Made by a program: the position numbers and the translations under genes
NCBI GenBank assembly: GCA_964646625.1
Contig: CAZYHC010000001.1
Coordinates: 1-64,000 of the forward strand
Origin: DAOULT01 sp964646625
GTDB taxonomy: Bacteria > Chloroflexota > Anaerolineae > CAZYHC01
DNA: 64,000 nt
Direction: 5' to 3'
Notes under the pieces: generated by a model
What the model was told of the DNA's origin: nothing
Databases searched by the model: none
Seen by the model: only the letters and a program-made list of their open reading frames with translations
Shown here: positions 1-7,339 of the stretch, in pieces
Layout of the letters: the number at the start of each line of letters is the position of its first letter
Position numbering within the stretch: the first letter of the stretch is position 1

Positions 1-93
1 GACGTGCCCATCCCCTTCGCGCCCGTGATGGAAGATTTCGTGGTGCCTGGTCAGGCACGCATCGCCCAGGCCATTCGAGATATCGTGGCCTGA
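1..93 (+). CDS. 2-oxoacid dehydrogenase E1 component, beta subunit (C-terminal end)
   Basis: Only the last 30 codons are in the window; the gene starts upstream. The reading frame gives a tail with DVPIPFAPVMEDFVVP followed by a short helix and TGA. This is the typical end of the E1-beta subunit of pyruvate, acetoin or branched-chain 2-oxoacid dehydrogenases, where the PxPFAP/LE segment precedes the last helix. The next gene encodes the E2 partner, which supports the call. The substrate (pyruvate, acetoin or branched-chain oxoacid) cannot be decided from this fragment. Confidence 0.8.
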   Translation, partial: DVPIPFAPVMEDFVVPGQARIAQAIRDIVA

Positions 94-97
94 TTTA

Positions 98-190
98 TTT
101 CCTTCGTGTCCTGGTGGTTATTTTGCTACCACCAAGACACCAAGACACCAAGATTCATTACCCAAATGATTTGTCAAAGACCATAAGTCG
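98..190. repeat. Direct repeat, copy 1, flanking the E2 gene
   Basis: Contains CTTCGTGTCCTGGTGG, an inverted match CCACCAAGACACCAAG, and the unit ACCCAAATGATTTGTCAAAG. The same blocks in the same order recur at 1518-1642 on the other side of the E2 gene. The 5' part forms a hairpin (TCTTGGTGTCTTGG against its complement). The stretch 94-240 holds nothing else except an AGGGAGG ribosome binding site near 222. Confidence 0.7.
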
Positions 191-240
191 TTACTACAGG
201 CTTACAACTTTGGATTAAGCAGGGAGGCACAGATTGGTTT

Positions 241-1515
241 ATGCCTTTTGAGATTGTCATGCCCAGGCTGGGCCAGATCACTGACGAGATGGAGATCATC
301 CGCTGGCTGAAAGCGGAGGGAGAGCCGATCCAGCGGGGCGAACCCCTGTTGGAAGTGTTGACCGACAAAGCCACCGTGGAGGTGGAAGCGTGGGCCAGTG
401 GAGTGCTGCGCCGCATCTTATTCGAGGCGGGAGAGAAAGTGGCCTCCGGCACGATGATCGCCATCATCACCGCGCCGGACGAAGAATGGACCCCGCTGGA
501 GATGGAGGAGAAGGTGGAGAGGAAGCCAGTACCGGCCTCCCCACCAGCCAAAAAGCCGCCCACCGGGAAACGGGTTAAAGCCTCGCCCCTGGCCAAAAAG
601 CTGGCCGCCGAGAAAGGGGTCGATCTGACCACCCTGACGGGCAGCGGCCCCGGCGGAGCGATCACCAAAGAGGACGTGCTGAAAGCCGCGGTTGTGGCCG
701 CAGAAGTCTCCGCAGAAGTCCCGCCCGGCCGCCTGCTGCCCCTCACCTCTATGAGACGGGCCATCGGGCACCGCATGGTGGAGAGCAAAACGACCATCCC
801 CCACTTCTACCTCAGCCTGGAAGTGGACATGTCCGAAGCGGTTAAACTGCGCCAGGCCCTCAACGAGGCCCTGGAGAAAAGAGGCCAGCACACACGGATT
901 CGGGTCACGGATGACACGGATTCACCGCTCACCGGAATGGGAACATCCGTGAAATCCGAGACCAAAATCTGTGTCAGCATCTCGCCCACCGATATCCTGA
1001 TCGCCGCCGTGGCCGCCGCGCTGGTCGAGTTTCCGCAGGTCAACGCCAGGCTGGAAGAGGAGGGTCTCAGGCTGCTGGAAGAGGTCAACGTCGGCCTGGC
1101 CGTTTCCATTGGGCAAGGAATGGAAGCGGGCCTGATCGCGCCCGTCATCAAGGCGGCCCACACCAAATCTCTGCTCCAGATCGCCCGTGAGCGGCAGGAG
1201 GTGACGGCCAGGGCCAGGGCTGGCCGGCTGCGGGCCGACGAACTGGCGGAAGGCAGTTTCACCATTTCCAACATGGGCAGCTACGGCGTGGATAGCTTTG
1301 CGGCCATCATCAACCCGCCGCAGAGCGCCATCCTGGCTGTGGGGCGCATCGCCGACAGGCCGGTGGTGGTGGAAGGACAGGTCGCCGTCCGGCCCACGAT
1401 GACCATGACCCTCTCCGTCGATCACCGTCTGCTGGACGGAGCGTTGGCGGCCACCTTCCTGCATCGGCTGAAAGAGATTATCGAACGACCGCAGGCTTTG
1501 CTGATACAATCTTAG
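241..1515 (+). CDS. Dihydrolipoamide acyltransferase (E2) of a 2-oxoacid dehydrogenase complex
   Basis: Transfers the acyl group from the lipoyl arm to CoA in the pyruvate/branched-chain/acetoin dehydrogenase complex. Visible domains are an N-terminal lipoyl domain (residues 1-77, lipoylated Lys about 43 in VLTDKATVEVE), a Pro/Lys-rich linker, a peripheral subunit-binding domain (about 111-146, GSGPGGAITKEDV) and a catalytic domain with the DHRLLDG motif near residue 394. The start has an AGGGAGG site about 12 bases upstream. It follows the E1-beta gene. Oddity: about 29 residues (roughly 218-246) interrupt the catalytic domain between ALEKRG and SISPTD. They are encoded by an inverted repeat of a family that is intergenic elsewhere in this window. 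The frame stays open, so the protein may still be made. Which 2-oxoacid is used is not clear. Confidence 0.9.
   Translation: MPFEIVMPRLGQITDEMEIIRWLKAEGEPIQRGEPLLEVLTDKATVEVEAWASGVLRRILFEAGEKVASGTMIAIITAPDEEWTPLEMEEKVERKPVPASPPAKKPPTGKRVKASPLAKKLAAEKGVDLTTLTGSGPGGAITKEDVLKAAVVAAEVSAEVPPGRLLPLTSMRRAIGHRMVESKTTIPHFYLSLEVDMSEAVKLRQALNEALEKRGQHTRIRVTDDTDSPLTGMGTSVKSETKICVSISPTDILIAAVAAALVEFPQVNARLEEEGLRLLEEVNVGLAVSIGQGMEAGLIAPVIKAAHTKSLLQIARERQEVTARARAGRLRADELAEGSFTISNMGSYGVDSFAAIINPPQSAILAVGRIADRPVVVEGQVAVRPTMTMTLSVDHRLLDGALAATFLHRLKEIIERPQALLIQS
892..976. repeat. Palindromic ACACGGATT-family repeat inserted in frame inside the E2 gene
   Basis: The left half reads ACACGGATTCGGGTCACGG and the right half is its imperfect inverted copy ending AAAATCTGTGT. 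The same family lies between genes at 2759-2843 and 38203-38285. E2 catalytic domains normally run straight from the helix before this point into the SxxDxLxxA segment, so this looks like an insertion that preserved the reading frame. Confidence 0.75.
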
Positions 1516-1517
1516 CG

Positions 1518-1642
1518 TCTTCGTGTCCTGGTGGCTTGGTGTTAAGTTTACTACCACGAAGACACCAAGACACCAAGATATCACGAACCAAGAGCGTTCA
1601 TACCCCGGATTACCCAAATAATTTGTCAAAGACCATAAGCGC
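1518..1642. repeat. Direct repeat, copy 2, flanking the E2 gene
   Basis: Repeats the blocks of 98-190: CTTCGTGTCCTGGTGG, then ACCACGAAGACACCAAGACA, then TTACCCAAATAATTTGTCAA followed by AGACCATAAG. It has about 30 extra bases between the second and third block. With copy 1 it brackets the E2 gene. Confidence 0.7.
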
Positions 1643-1678
1643 ATTTAAGCTATCAGCCTGGAAATTTGATTTCCAGGC
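1639..1678. repeat. Palindromic repeat (GCCTGGAAATTTGATTTCCAGGC type)
   Basis: A 10-bp inverted repeat GCCTGGAAAT/ATTTCCAGGC, preceded by GCGCATTTAAGCTATCA. A closely related unit, in opposite orientation, lies at 40847-40885 between the TIR and STAND genes. Confidence 0.7.
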
Positions 1679-1717
1679 CATATTCTGGCTATAAAACGAC
1701 CAGTTGGAGGATGCAAT

Positions 1718-2599
1718 ATGCCTTTAGTTCCGATGAAAGAGATCCTTCAGGACGCCTTGCGCGGGGGATACGCCGTGGGCTATTTTGAGTCCTGGGATCA
1801 GTACTCTTTGGAAGCGGTCATCGAGGCCGCCGAAAATCGTAACTCGCCGGTCATCGTCGGCTTTGGGGGGATGATGATGGATCAGCCCTGGTTCGACGGC
1901 GGCGGGTTGGAGCGTCTGGGCGCTTTAGGCCGGGTGGCGGTTGAGCAGTCTAAAGTGCCGACCGCCTTCATCCTGAACGAGGTGCAAACTTTTGACCAGG
2001 TGCAGAGAGGGCTTCAATGCGGCTTCAACGTGGTGATGATGGGCTTTCCTCACCTGCCCTTTGAGGAAAACGTGCGGCTCACCCGTCAGGTGGTGGAGGT
2101 GGCCCACGCCGTCGGAGCCGAAGCCGAAGGAGAACTGGGGATGTTGCCGGAGGGCGAGAGACGTGAAGAGGGGGCTTCATCTCTAACCGATCCGCAAAAG
2201 GCCGCCGAGTTCGTGGAAAGAACAGGGGTGGACGCGTTGGCCGTCTCGGTGGGCAACGTTCACATTCTGGTGGAGGGCAAAGCAGACATCGACCTCGATC
2301 TTCTGGCCCGCATTCACCAGGCGGTTAACGTCCCGCTGGTGATCCACGGCGGCACCGGCTTCCCCGACGAGGCCGTTCAGCGCGCCATCCAGTTGGGGGT
2401 AGCCAAGTTCAACGTGGGCACGGTGTTCAAGGTGGCTTTCCTGGAAGGGGTGACCGAGGCTATAAACCGTACCTCGCCCCAGGCCAATCCTCAACTGGTG
2501 GTAGGCTCGCGCACGCAAGAGGACGTCCTGCTCCAGGGTAAAGAGCGGGTGAGGCGGGAAGTAGAGAGATTGATAGACCTTTATCGAGGGCCGGCTTAG
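1718..2599 (+). CDS. Class II fructose-bisphosphate aldolase family protein lacking the usual Asp-His pair
   Basis: A 293-residue TIM-barrel protein of the class II (FbaA/GatY/KbaY) aldolase family. Family features seen are the N-terminal start MPLVPMKEIL, GNVHI (position of the second zinc His) and IHGGTGFPDE (third zinc His and phosphate loop), then FNVGT. The segment that normally reads LHLDHG, carrying the catalytic Asp and first zinc His, reads FILNEV here. This paralogue may therefore bind metal or substrate differently, or have another reaction or role. The second aldolase in the window (51071-51994) keeps LHLDHG. A TTGGAGG site precedes the ATG. It lies upstream of a sugar ABC transporter, so a role in sugar-phosphate metabolism is inferred. 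Confidence 0.75.
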   Translation: MPLVPMKEILQDALRGGYAVGYFESWDQYSLEAVIEAAENRNSPVIVGFGGMMMDQPWFDGGGLERLGALGRVAVEQSKVPTAFILNEVQTFDQVQRGLQCGFNVVMMGFPHLPFEENVRLTRQVVEVAHAVGAEAEGELGMLPEGERREEGASSLTDPQKAAEFVERTGVDALAVSVGNVHILVEGKADIDLDLLARIHQAVNVPLVIHGGTGFPDEAVQRAIQLGVAKFNVGTVFKVAFLEGVTEAINRTSPQANPQLVVGSRTQEDVLLQGKERVRREVERLIDLYRGPA

Positions 2600-2647
2600 C
2601 CCCAAAGTGGCCGATACCCGACTTTGAGGAACAGTGCCGAAAAGGTA

Positions 2648-2676
2648 TTGACTTTGCCTCACTATTCTAGTATAAT
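2648..2676 (+). promoter_or_regulatory. Sigma-70-type promoter upstream of the small gene at 2880
   Basis: TTGACT (2648-2653), 17-bp spacer, TATAAT (2671-2676). A transcript from here would begin near 2683 and run through the repeat at 2759-2843 into the small gene and possibly the ABC transporter genes. Confidence 0.65.
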
Positions 2677-2758
2677 TGAGTCGGTTGGGACAGTCGCCTT
2701 AATGTAGGGCCTGCGAGTGAGGTTTGACTTTAACCGCATTTTGGCAGGCAGTTTGCCG

Positions 2759-2843
2759 ACACGGACTTTGGTCACGGATTTCACTGATTTCGAATCATGC
2801 CGTTCCCCGTCAAATCCTGGTCTGTAATCCGTGTCAGTGGTAC
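2759..2843. repeat. Palindromic ACACGGATT-family repeat
   Basis: Starts ACACGGACTTTGGTCACGG and ends with the inverted arm ATCCTGGTCTGTAATCCGTGT. It matches the insert in the E2 gene at 892-976 and the element at 38203-38285. It lies between the promoter at 2648 and the small gene at 2880. Confidence 0.75.
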
Positions 2844-2879
2844 CCCCCTCCCTGAATAATTATAAAGGGGGCAAAGACG

Positions 2880-3083
2880 ATGATAGTTCATAAAACGTTT
2901 ACCGAATCGACAACCAGTTTGACAGGGAGAGCCACATTAGGCAATCGGGAAAAGCTCAGAGAAAAGGTCGAAGAGTTCATCAGAAGAAATGGGATCAATG
3001 ATGAAGACGTCGTTAACATCACTGAGACTGCTATAACGGCCGGTGGCCTTTTCTCAATCACCGTTTGGTATAGGAAGAGTTAG
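2880..3083 (+). CDS. Small hypothetical protein (67 aa)
   Basis: ATG start preceded by AAAGGGGGC at 2867-2875; it has its own promoter candidate at 2648-2676. The product is soluble and mixed alpha/beta in appearance, with a charged helix (NREKLREKVEEFIRR) and a hydrophobic C-terminal strand (GGLFSITVWYRK). No signal peptide or membrane segment is seen and I do not recognise the family. It precedes the sugar-binding protein gene by 237 bp. Confidence 0.55.
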   Translation: MIVHKTFTESTTSLTGRATLGNREKLREKVEEFIRRNGINDEDVVNITETAITAGGLFSITVWYRKS

Positions 3084-3320
3084 CTTTCCCGATCCGTCAC
3101 CTTGCCCCTTGCGCTTATCGCGGCCTCCACGTTGAGACATACCAGACTGGTAAGGGGGGATGAGGCCATGTCGTCAAACGTGGATAAAGAAAGAAAGGAG
3201 GTGGTGTGTACTACAGCTTTTGAGCGGTATTCGACCTGAGGCCCTCGGCGAAGAGATTTTCCAGAGGGCGTAGAGACTTTGTGTGTCTGAAAAAACAATT
3301 TTCCAAAGGAGGAAAGAACG
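3084..3320 (+). other. Intergenic leader in front of the sugar-binding protein gene
   Basis: No conserved gene is seen. A 23-codon open frame (ATG at 3168, preceded by GGGGGG, ending TGA at 3239) could be chance. The region ends with the strong site AAAGGAGGAAAG at 3304-3315 before the ATG at 3321. No clear promoter or riboswitch was recognised. Confidence 0.3.
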
Positions 3321-4343
3321 ATGAATAAGCGAATGCTTCTGAGTCTATTGGTGGTGCTTTCGGTGGTGGTGCTGCTCGTGCCCATGGCAGGGGCGATGCC
3401 GCTGCGTCAGGATACGCTGACCGTCGCCTGGATCCCCAAAGCCTTGAACAACCCCGTTTTTGCCCTGGGTCGTGACGGCGCTTTCACCAAGGCCAGGGAA
3501 TTGACCAAAGCGGGTCCTGTTAACGTAGACGTGGTCTACACCGCCTCGCTGGCCTCCGTGGCCGCGGACCAGGTGCGGGTCATGGAGGACGTCATCGCCA
3601 TGGGGGTGGACGCCATTGGCATCTCCTGCAACGACCCCACGGCCTTGATAGACGTCATCGACAAGGCGGTGGATGCCGGTATCCCGGTCATGACCTGGGA
3701 CTCCGACGCCCCGGAGAGCAAGCGCTTCACCTACCTGGGGGTGAGCAACTACGACGGTGGGGTAGTGGCGGCCCAACTGCTGGCTACAGTCCTGGACGGC
3801 AAGGGCAAGGTAGCCATGCTGACCGGCGTGCCGGGCGCGGCCAACCTGGAGGCCCGCATGGAAGGCTTCCGCGATGAAGTGGCCGCGAACTACCCCGACA
3901 TCGAGATCGTGTCCACAGTAGCCTGCGACGACGAGATTCTGAAGGGCGTGCAGGTGGTGGAGGAGACCATGGCCGCCAACCCTGACCTGAATGGCTGGTT
4001 CTTCGTGGGGCTGTGGCCGCTGTTCGCCGAGGAAGGCTCGATGCCTCTCTGGGAGGAGGCCGCCAAGGCAGGCACGGTCAAGACCGTAGCCTTCGACACC
4101 CTGCCGGTGGAGCTGGATTACATGAAGAAGGGTATGCTCAGCGGTCTGGTGGGCCAGAAGTACTGGGGTTGGGGCTACGACACCATCCAGATGATCTACG
4201 ACTACATCATGGAGGGCAAGGAGTACGAGGACTGGACCGACTCCGGCATGGACATCGTGTGCCCCAACAACGTGGACGAAATGTGGGAGATGTGGGACAC
4301 CAGCGATTTCACCAAGGCCCTGACTCCGTGCGATCTGCTGTAG
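3321..4343 (+). CDS. Sugar ABC transporter substrate-binding lipoprotein/secreted protein (RbsB/LsrB-like)
   Basis: A 340-residue extracytoplasmic binding protein of the periplasmic-binding type 4 family (ribose, rhamnose, autoinducer-2 and similar ligands). A signal peptide is visible (MNKRML, then a hydrophobic run, then MAGAMP). The mature part shows the two-lobe pattern of the family: VDVVYTASL, GVDAIGISCNDPTAL, GIPVMTWDSDAPES, GKGKVAMLTGVPGA and WGWGYDTIQMI. The following genes encode the permease and ATPase. Repeat and hairpin sequences directly after the stop may keep the binding protein more abundant than the membrane parts. The exact sugar is unknown; neighbouring xylulokinase suggests a pentose or related polyol. 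Confidence 0.88.
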   Translation: MNKRMLLSLLVVLSVVVLLVPMAGAMPLRQDTLTVAWIPKALNNPVFALGRDGAFTKARELTKAGPVNVDVVYTASLASVAADQVRVMEDVIAMGVDAIGISCNDPTALIDVIDKAVDAGIPVMTWDSDAPESKRFTYLGVSNYDGGVVAAQLLATVLDGKGKVAMLTGVPGAANLEARMEGFRDEVAANYPDIEIVSTVACDDEILKGVQVVEETMAANPDLNGWFFVGLWPLFAEEGSMPLWEEAAKAGTVKTVAFDTLPVELDYMKKGMLSGLVGQKYWGWGYDTIQMIYDYIMEGKEYEDWTDSGMDIVCPNNVDEMWEMWDTSDFTKALTPCDLL

Positions 4344-4380
4344 TAGACGTAGTAATGATACCGACGCCCCTTAGCTGCCC

Positions 4381-4413
4381 AGGTGCCTGGCACTTCGGAA
4401 GTGCCAGGCACCT
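4381..4413. repeat. AGGTGCCTGGCACTT palindrome, copy 1
   Basis: A near-perfect 33-bp inverted repeat: AGGTGCCTGGCACTTC with its mirror GAAGTGCCAGGCACCT. Eight copies occur in the window, all between genes (this one, 5562, 7283, 8538, 13278, 15997, 22683 and 24087). Confidence 0.85.
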
Positions 4414-4439
4414 GAGAAGGGTGGAGGTATAAGAATAAA

Positions 4440-4472
4440 CCCTCTTGGGGCTGGCTTCCGGCCCCAAGAGGG
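4440..4472 (+). terminator. Strong intercistronic hairpin (terminator-like or mRNA-stabilising)
   Basis: A perfect 12-bp stem CCCTCTTGGGGC / GCCCCAAGAGGG with a 9-base loop, located between the binding-protein and permease genes. No run of T follows, so partial termination or transcript protection is more likely than a full stop. Confidence 0.5.
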
Positions 4473-4515
4473 CTATCTTACTACAATATATCTTGCTAAG
4501 GGAATGGAGCGAAAT

Positions 4516-5562
4516 ATGAGCAACAAAGTTGCTGACTCCTTTGAGACTACAGACCGAACTGTAGCCGAGCGGCCCCACTCTCTCGGTACGGCACTGCTAA
4601 GCGTGATCCAAATCCGGGAGGTGGGGCTGATCGTTATTCTGATACTCATGTCCACGGTCCTGACTTTCCTGGCCCCCAAAAGTTTCCCCACCGCCTACAA
4701 CATCTTCAACGTGCTAAGGTTTGTATCCTACATTACCATCAGCGCCTTCGGGGAGTGCATGGTCATCATCACCGCAGGCATCGATCTGTCGGTCGGTTCG
4801 GTGATGGGCCTTTCGGGCATAACCGGTGCTAAGGCCATGGTCCTCGGAGCGCCAACCTCGATAGGCGTCCTGGTCGGTCTGGCTACGGGAGCCTTCTGTG
4901 GATTGGTCAACGGCTTCCTGATCAGCAAGGTCAAGATGCAGCCTTTCATCGTCACCCTGGGCACGATGAGCATCGTGCGCGGTTTGTGCTACGGGATAAC
5001 CGGGGGATGGCCGATACCCAGCAGAGGCTTTGCAGGGGTGCAGGACTTGCCCGATAGCTTCGTGACCCTGGGCCAGGGCATGGCGCTGGATACGGTCCCC
5101 TATCCGGTGATCTTTATGCTCATATTGGGCCTTATCGCTACCTTTTTCCTGACCCGCACCATCCGCGGCCGACACATTTACGCCACCGGCGGTAACATCG
5201 AAGCCGCCCGGCTGGCTGGTATCAGCACGGATAACATAAAGCTGCTGGTCTACGTCCTTTGTGGCTTGTTGGCGGGAGTGGCTGGCATACTGATGGCGGC
5301 CCGGCTGGGCACGGCCGATCCCAGGGGGGGCGAAACTTACGAGCTGGACGTCATCGCCGCCGTGGTGCTGGGCGGCACCAGCCTGATGGGGGGCGAAGGC
5401 TCTATCCCGGGGCTGATCCTGGCCGCCGCGTTTATGGGCCTGATCAGAAACGGCCTTACCCTGATACGCGTCGATCCCTATTGGCAACCGTTAGCCATTG
5501 GCTGTGTGATCATCCTGGGCGCCTGGATAGATCAGATCACGAAAGGCCGTCGGGAAGAATAA
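4516..5562 (+). CDS. Sugar ABC transporter permease (RbsC-like)
   Basis: A 348-residue multi-spanning membrane protein of the BPD_transp_2 family, forming the channel of the importer. Several hydrophobic helices are visible, with the typical GIDLSVGSVMGLSGI segment and the cytoplasmic coupling region GGNIEAARLAGI. The C-terminal GGTSLMGGEGSIPG is also family-typical. I chose the ATG at 4516 because GGAG lies six bases before it; an ATG at 4504 is an alternative. The stop codon overlaps by one base with a palindromic repeat. Confidence 0.88.
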   Translation: MSNKVADSFETTDRTVAERPHSLGTALLSVIQIREVGLIVILILMSTVLTFLAPKSFPTAYNIFNVLRFVSYITISAFGECMVIITAGIDLSVGSVMGLSGITGAKAMVLGAPTSIGVLVGLATGAFCGLVNGFLISKVKMQPFIVTLGTMSIVRGLCYGITGGWPIPSRGFAGVQDLPDSFVTLGQGMALDTVPYPVIFMLILGLIATFFLTRTIRGRHIYATGGNIEAARLAGISTDNIKLLVYVLCGLLAGVAGILMAARLGTADPRGGETYELDVIAAVVLGGTSLMGGEGSIPGLILAAAFMGLIRNGLTLIRVDPYWQPLAIGCVIILGAWIDQITKGRREE

Positions 5563-5594
5563 GGTGCACGGCACTTTGGAAGTGCCGCGCACCT
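5562..5594. repeat. AGGTGCCTGGCACTT palindrome, copy 2
   Basis: AGGTGCACGGCACTTTGG and its mirror GAAGTGCCGCGCACCT. Paired changes (CAC-GG and CCGCG) keep most of the stem. It begins on the last base of the permease stop codon. Confidence 0.8.
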
Positions 5595-5656
5595 GCGGGC
5601 GGCTGTCCTGGTCGAGCGGGCAATTCACGGATCAACAGAGGAGCGTAAAACTTGAT

Positions 5657-6427
5657 ATGGAAGAGAAACCCTTAGTGGAGATGAGAAGTATAGCCAAGAG
5701 CTTTGGAGCAGTCCAGGCTCTCCGACACGTGGACCTGGTGCTGGACCACGACGAGGTGCTGGGCCTTATCGGGGACAACGCCGCAGGCAAGTCCACCTTG
5801 ATGAAGGTGTTAAGTGGGGCCTACATCCCCGATGCAGGGAATATTTTTCTCGAAGGCCAAAAGGTGCACATCACCAAGCCGGAGGATGCCAGGAATCTGG
5901 GCATCGAGATGGTCTACCAGGATTTCGCCCTGGCGGGCAACATCGACGTGGCCGGCAACATTTTCCTGGGCCGAGAGGTTCCTATGAGTGGCTTCCTGGG
6001 ACGCTGGCTGAACATGTACGACCGGAAAAAGATGGACCAAGAAGCCCGCCAACTGCTGGACAACCTGAAAATCGAGGTCAAATCCCCGCGGCTTAAAGTC
6101 GAGAGATTGTCCGGTGGACAGCGGCAGTCGGTAGCCATTGGGCGGTCCATAGCTTTCAACGCCAGGGTGGTCATCATGGACGAGCCTACAGCCAGCCTGT
6201 CGGTGGCCGTCGTCGATGAGGTGCTGGAACTGATCAAGGGCCTGAAAGAACACGGCGTTTCGGTCATCATCATCAGCCACAGGCTGGAGGACATCCTGGA
6301 GGTCAGCGACCGGATCATGGTTTTGAGACAGGGACGGCAGGTCGGTGATATGAAGAACGAGAACCTGGAGATAGAGGACCTGGTGGCCTACATGATCGGG
6401 GCGCGCGACGATTTCGCCGAAAATTGA
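5657..6427 (+). CDS. Sugar ABC transporter ATP-binding protein (single-domain)
   Basis: A 256-residue ATPase that powers the importer. It has Walker A GDNAAGKST, signature LSGGQRQ, Walker B RVVIMDEPTA and an H-loop SHRL. Ribose-type transporters in many bacteria use a double-length ATPase (about 500 residues); this one has a single domain, so it presumably works as a homodimer. An upstream in-frame ATG at 5564 would translate the palindromic repeat, so the ATG at 5657 (GAGGAG about 13 bases upstream) is preferred. Confidence 0.85.
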   Translation: MEEKPLVEMRSIAKSFGAVQALRHVDLVLDHDEVLGLIGDNAAGKSTLMKVLSGAYIPDAGNIFLEGQKVHITKPEDARNLGIEMVYQDFALAGNIDVAGNIFLGREVPMSGFLGRWLNMYDRKKMDQEARQLLDNLKIEVKSPRLKVERLSGGQRQSVAIGRSIAFNARVVIMDEPTASLSVAVVDEVLELIKGLKEHGVSVIIISHRLEDILEVSDRIMVLRQGRQVGDMKNENLEIEDLVAYMIGARDDFAEN

Positions 6428-6486
6428 TCCCCGTCTTTTTTCGGCGACGGCGAGATAAAAAAATAATGGAGTGAAGGATAAGGATA

Positions 6487-7275
6487 ATGATACACAACGA
6501 GGAGAAAAGCATCATAGACCTCACCCAACCCAATGCTGGTCGTATTTACGATTATTTTATAGGGGGGCACCACAACTTCGAGGTGGACCGTCAGGCGGCG
6601 AAACACCTCTTGAAAATTTTGCCCTCTATGCCCAAGTTCCTGCAACTGGGGCGCTGGTTTCTGCAAGAGGCCACCAGAAGGCTGCTGGACATGGGCTACG
6701 ATAAGTTCCTGGACTTCGCCTCCGGTCTGCCCACCGTCAAATACGTCCACGAGCTTGCGCCCCAGGCTAAGGTCATCTACTCGGACATCGATCCGGTGGT
6801 GGTGACCTACGGGCGGGAGATTATCGGCGACAACCCCAACGTGCGCTACGAGCATTGCGATGCAGGCACACCGGAACGGCTTCTCAGGTCGCCTGTGGTG
6901 TCAGAAATGTTCGGGGAAGACCGGCGGGTGGCGATCATCCTGAACGGCATCCTTATGTTCCTCGCCGAGGACGAAATAACGCACGCGGCGCGTGTTCTTT
7001 ACGACTGGGCCGCCGAGGGCAGTTGTCTGGCTACGTCCACTGAGACGATACCGACTGAGAAGCTGCCTAAGTTCCAGAAAATATTGGATATTTATCAACA
7101 GATGGGAGAGGACCTTTACGCCCGGCCACTGGAGGCATACCAGGAGCTATTGCAGCCCTGGCAACCAGACGAGCACGGCTTTCGGCTCGCTGAAGACTGG
7201 TTAGGGATCGAGAAGGCCATGAGCGAAGAGGAATCAATGGGCGCCGCCCGTCACGGTGCTTTTTTGTTCAAGTAG
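6487..7275 (+). CDS. SAM-dependent methyltransferase, DUF574/Methyltransf_19 family
   Basis: A 262-residue Rossmann-type methyltransferase. The N-terminus has the family signature (TQPNAGRIYDYFIGGHHNF), followed by a nucleotide-binding region FLDFASGLPT and the acidic strand end YSDIDP. The later INGILMFLAEDE segment is also typical. Family members in actinobacteria and chloroflexi have no settled substrate. It sits 59 bp after the ABC ATPase and before a histidine kinase, in the same direction, so co-transcription is likely, but a link to sugar use is not evident. Confidence 0.8.
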   Translation: MIHNEEKSIIDLTQPNAGRIYDYFIGGHHNFEVDRQAAKHLLKILPSMPKFLQLGRWFLQEATRRLLDMGYDKFLDFASGLPTVKYVHELAPQAKVIYSDIDPVVVTYGREIIGDNPNVRYEHCDAGTPERLLRSPVVSEMFGEDRRVAIILNGILMFLAEDEITHAARVLYDWAAEGSCLATSTETIPTEKLPKFQKILDIYQQMGEDLYARPLEAYQELLQPWQPDEHGFRLAEDWLGIEKAMSEEESMGAARHGAFLFK

Positions 7276-7282
7276 TTAACCC

Positions 7283-7315
7283 GGGGGCCCGGCACTTCCA
7301 AAGTGTCAGGCCCCC
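7283..7315. repeat. AGGTGCCTGGCACTT palindrome, copy 3
   Basis: GGGGGCCCGGCACTTCC with mirror AAGTGTCAGGCCCCC; a diverged copy of the eight-member family, eight bases after the methyltransferase stop codon. Confidence 0.75.
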
Positions 7316-7339
7316 GATACGCGGGAGGAGAAAACCCCC

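Noticed and set aside
174..797. Long open frames opposite the E2 gene and similar ones opposite other genes
   Set aside because: They are complements of well-supported coding regions, without ribosome binding sites or recognisable domains; high GC makes such frames common.
3168..3239. 23-codon open frame before the sugar-binding protein gene as a leader peptide
   Set aside because: No codon bias toward one amino acid, no terminator after it, and no relation to the gene function.
5564..5656. N-terminal extension of the ABC ATPase, and similar extensions of xylulokinase and HisH
   Set aside because: The extra residues are translations of the 33-bp palindrome (for example GTLEVPRT or PGTSKVPGT) and good ribosome binding sites exist at the internal starts.
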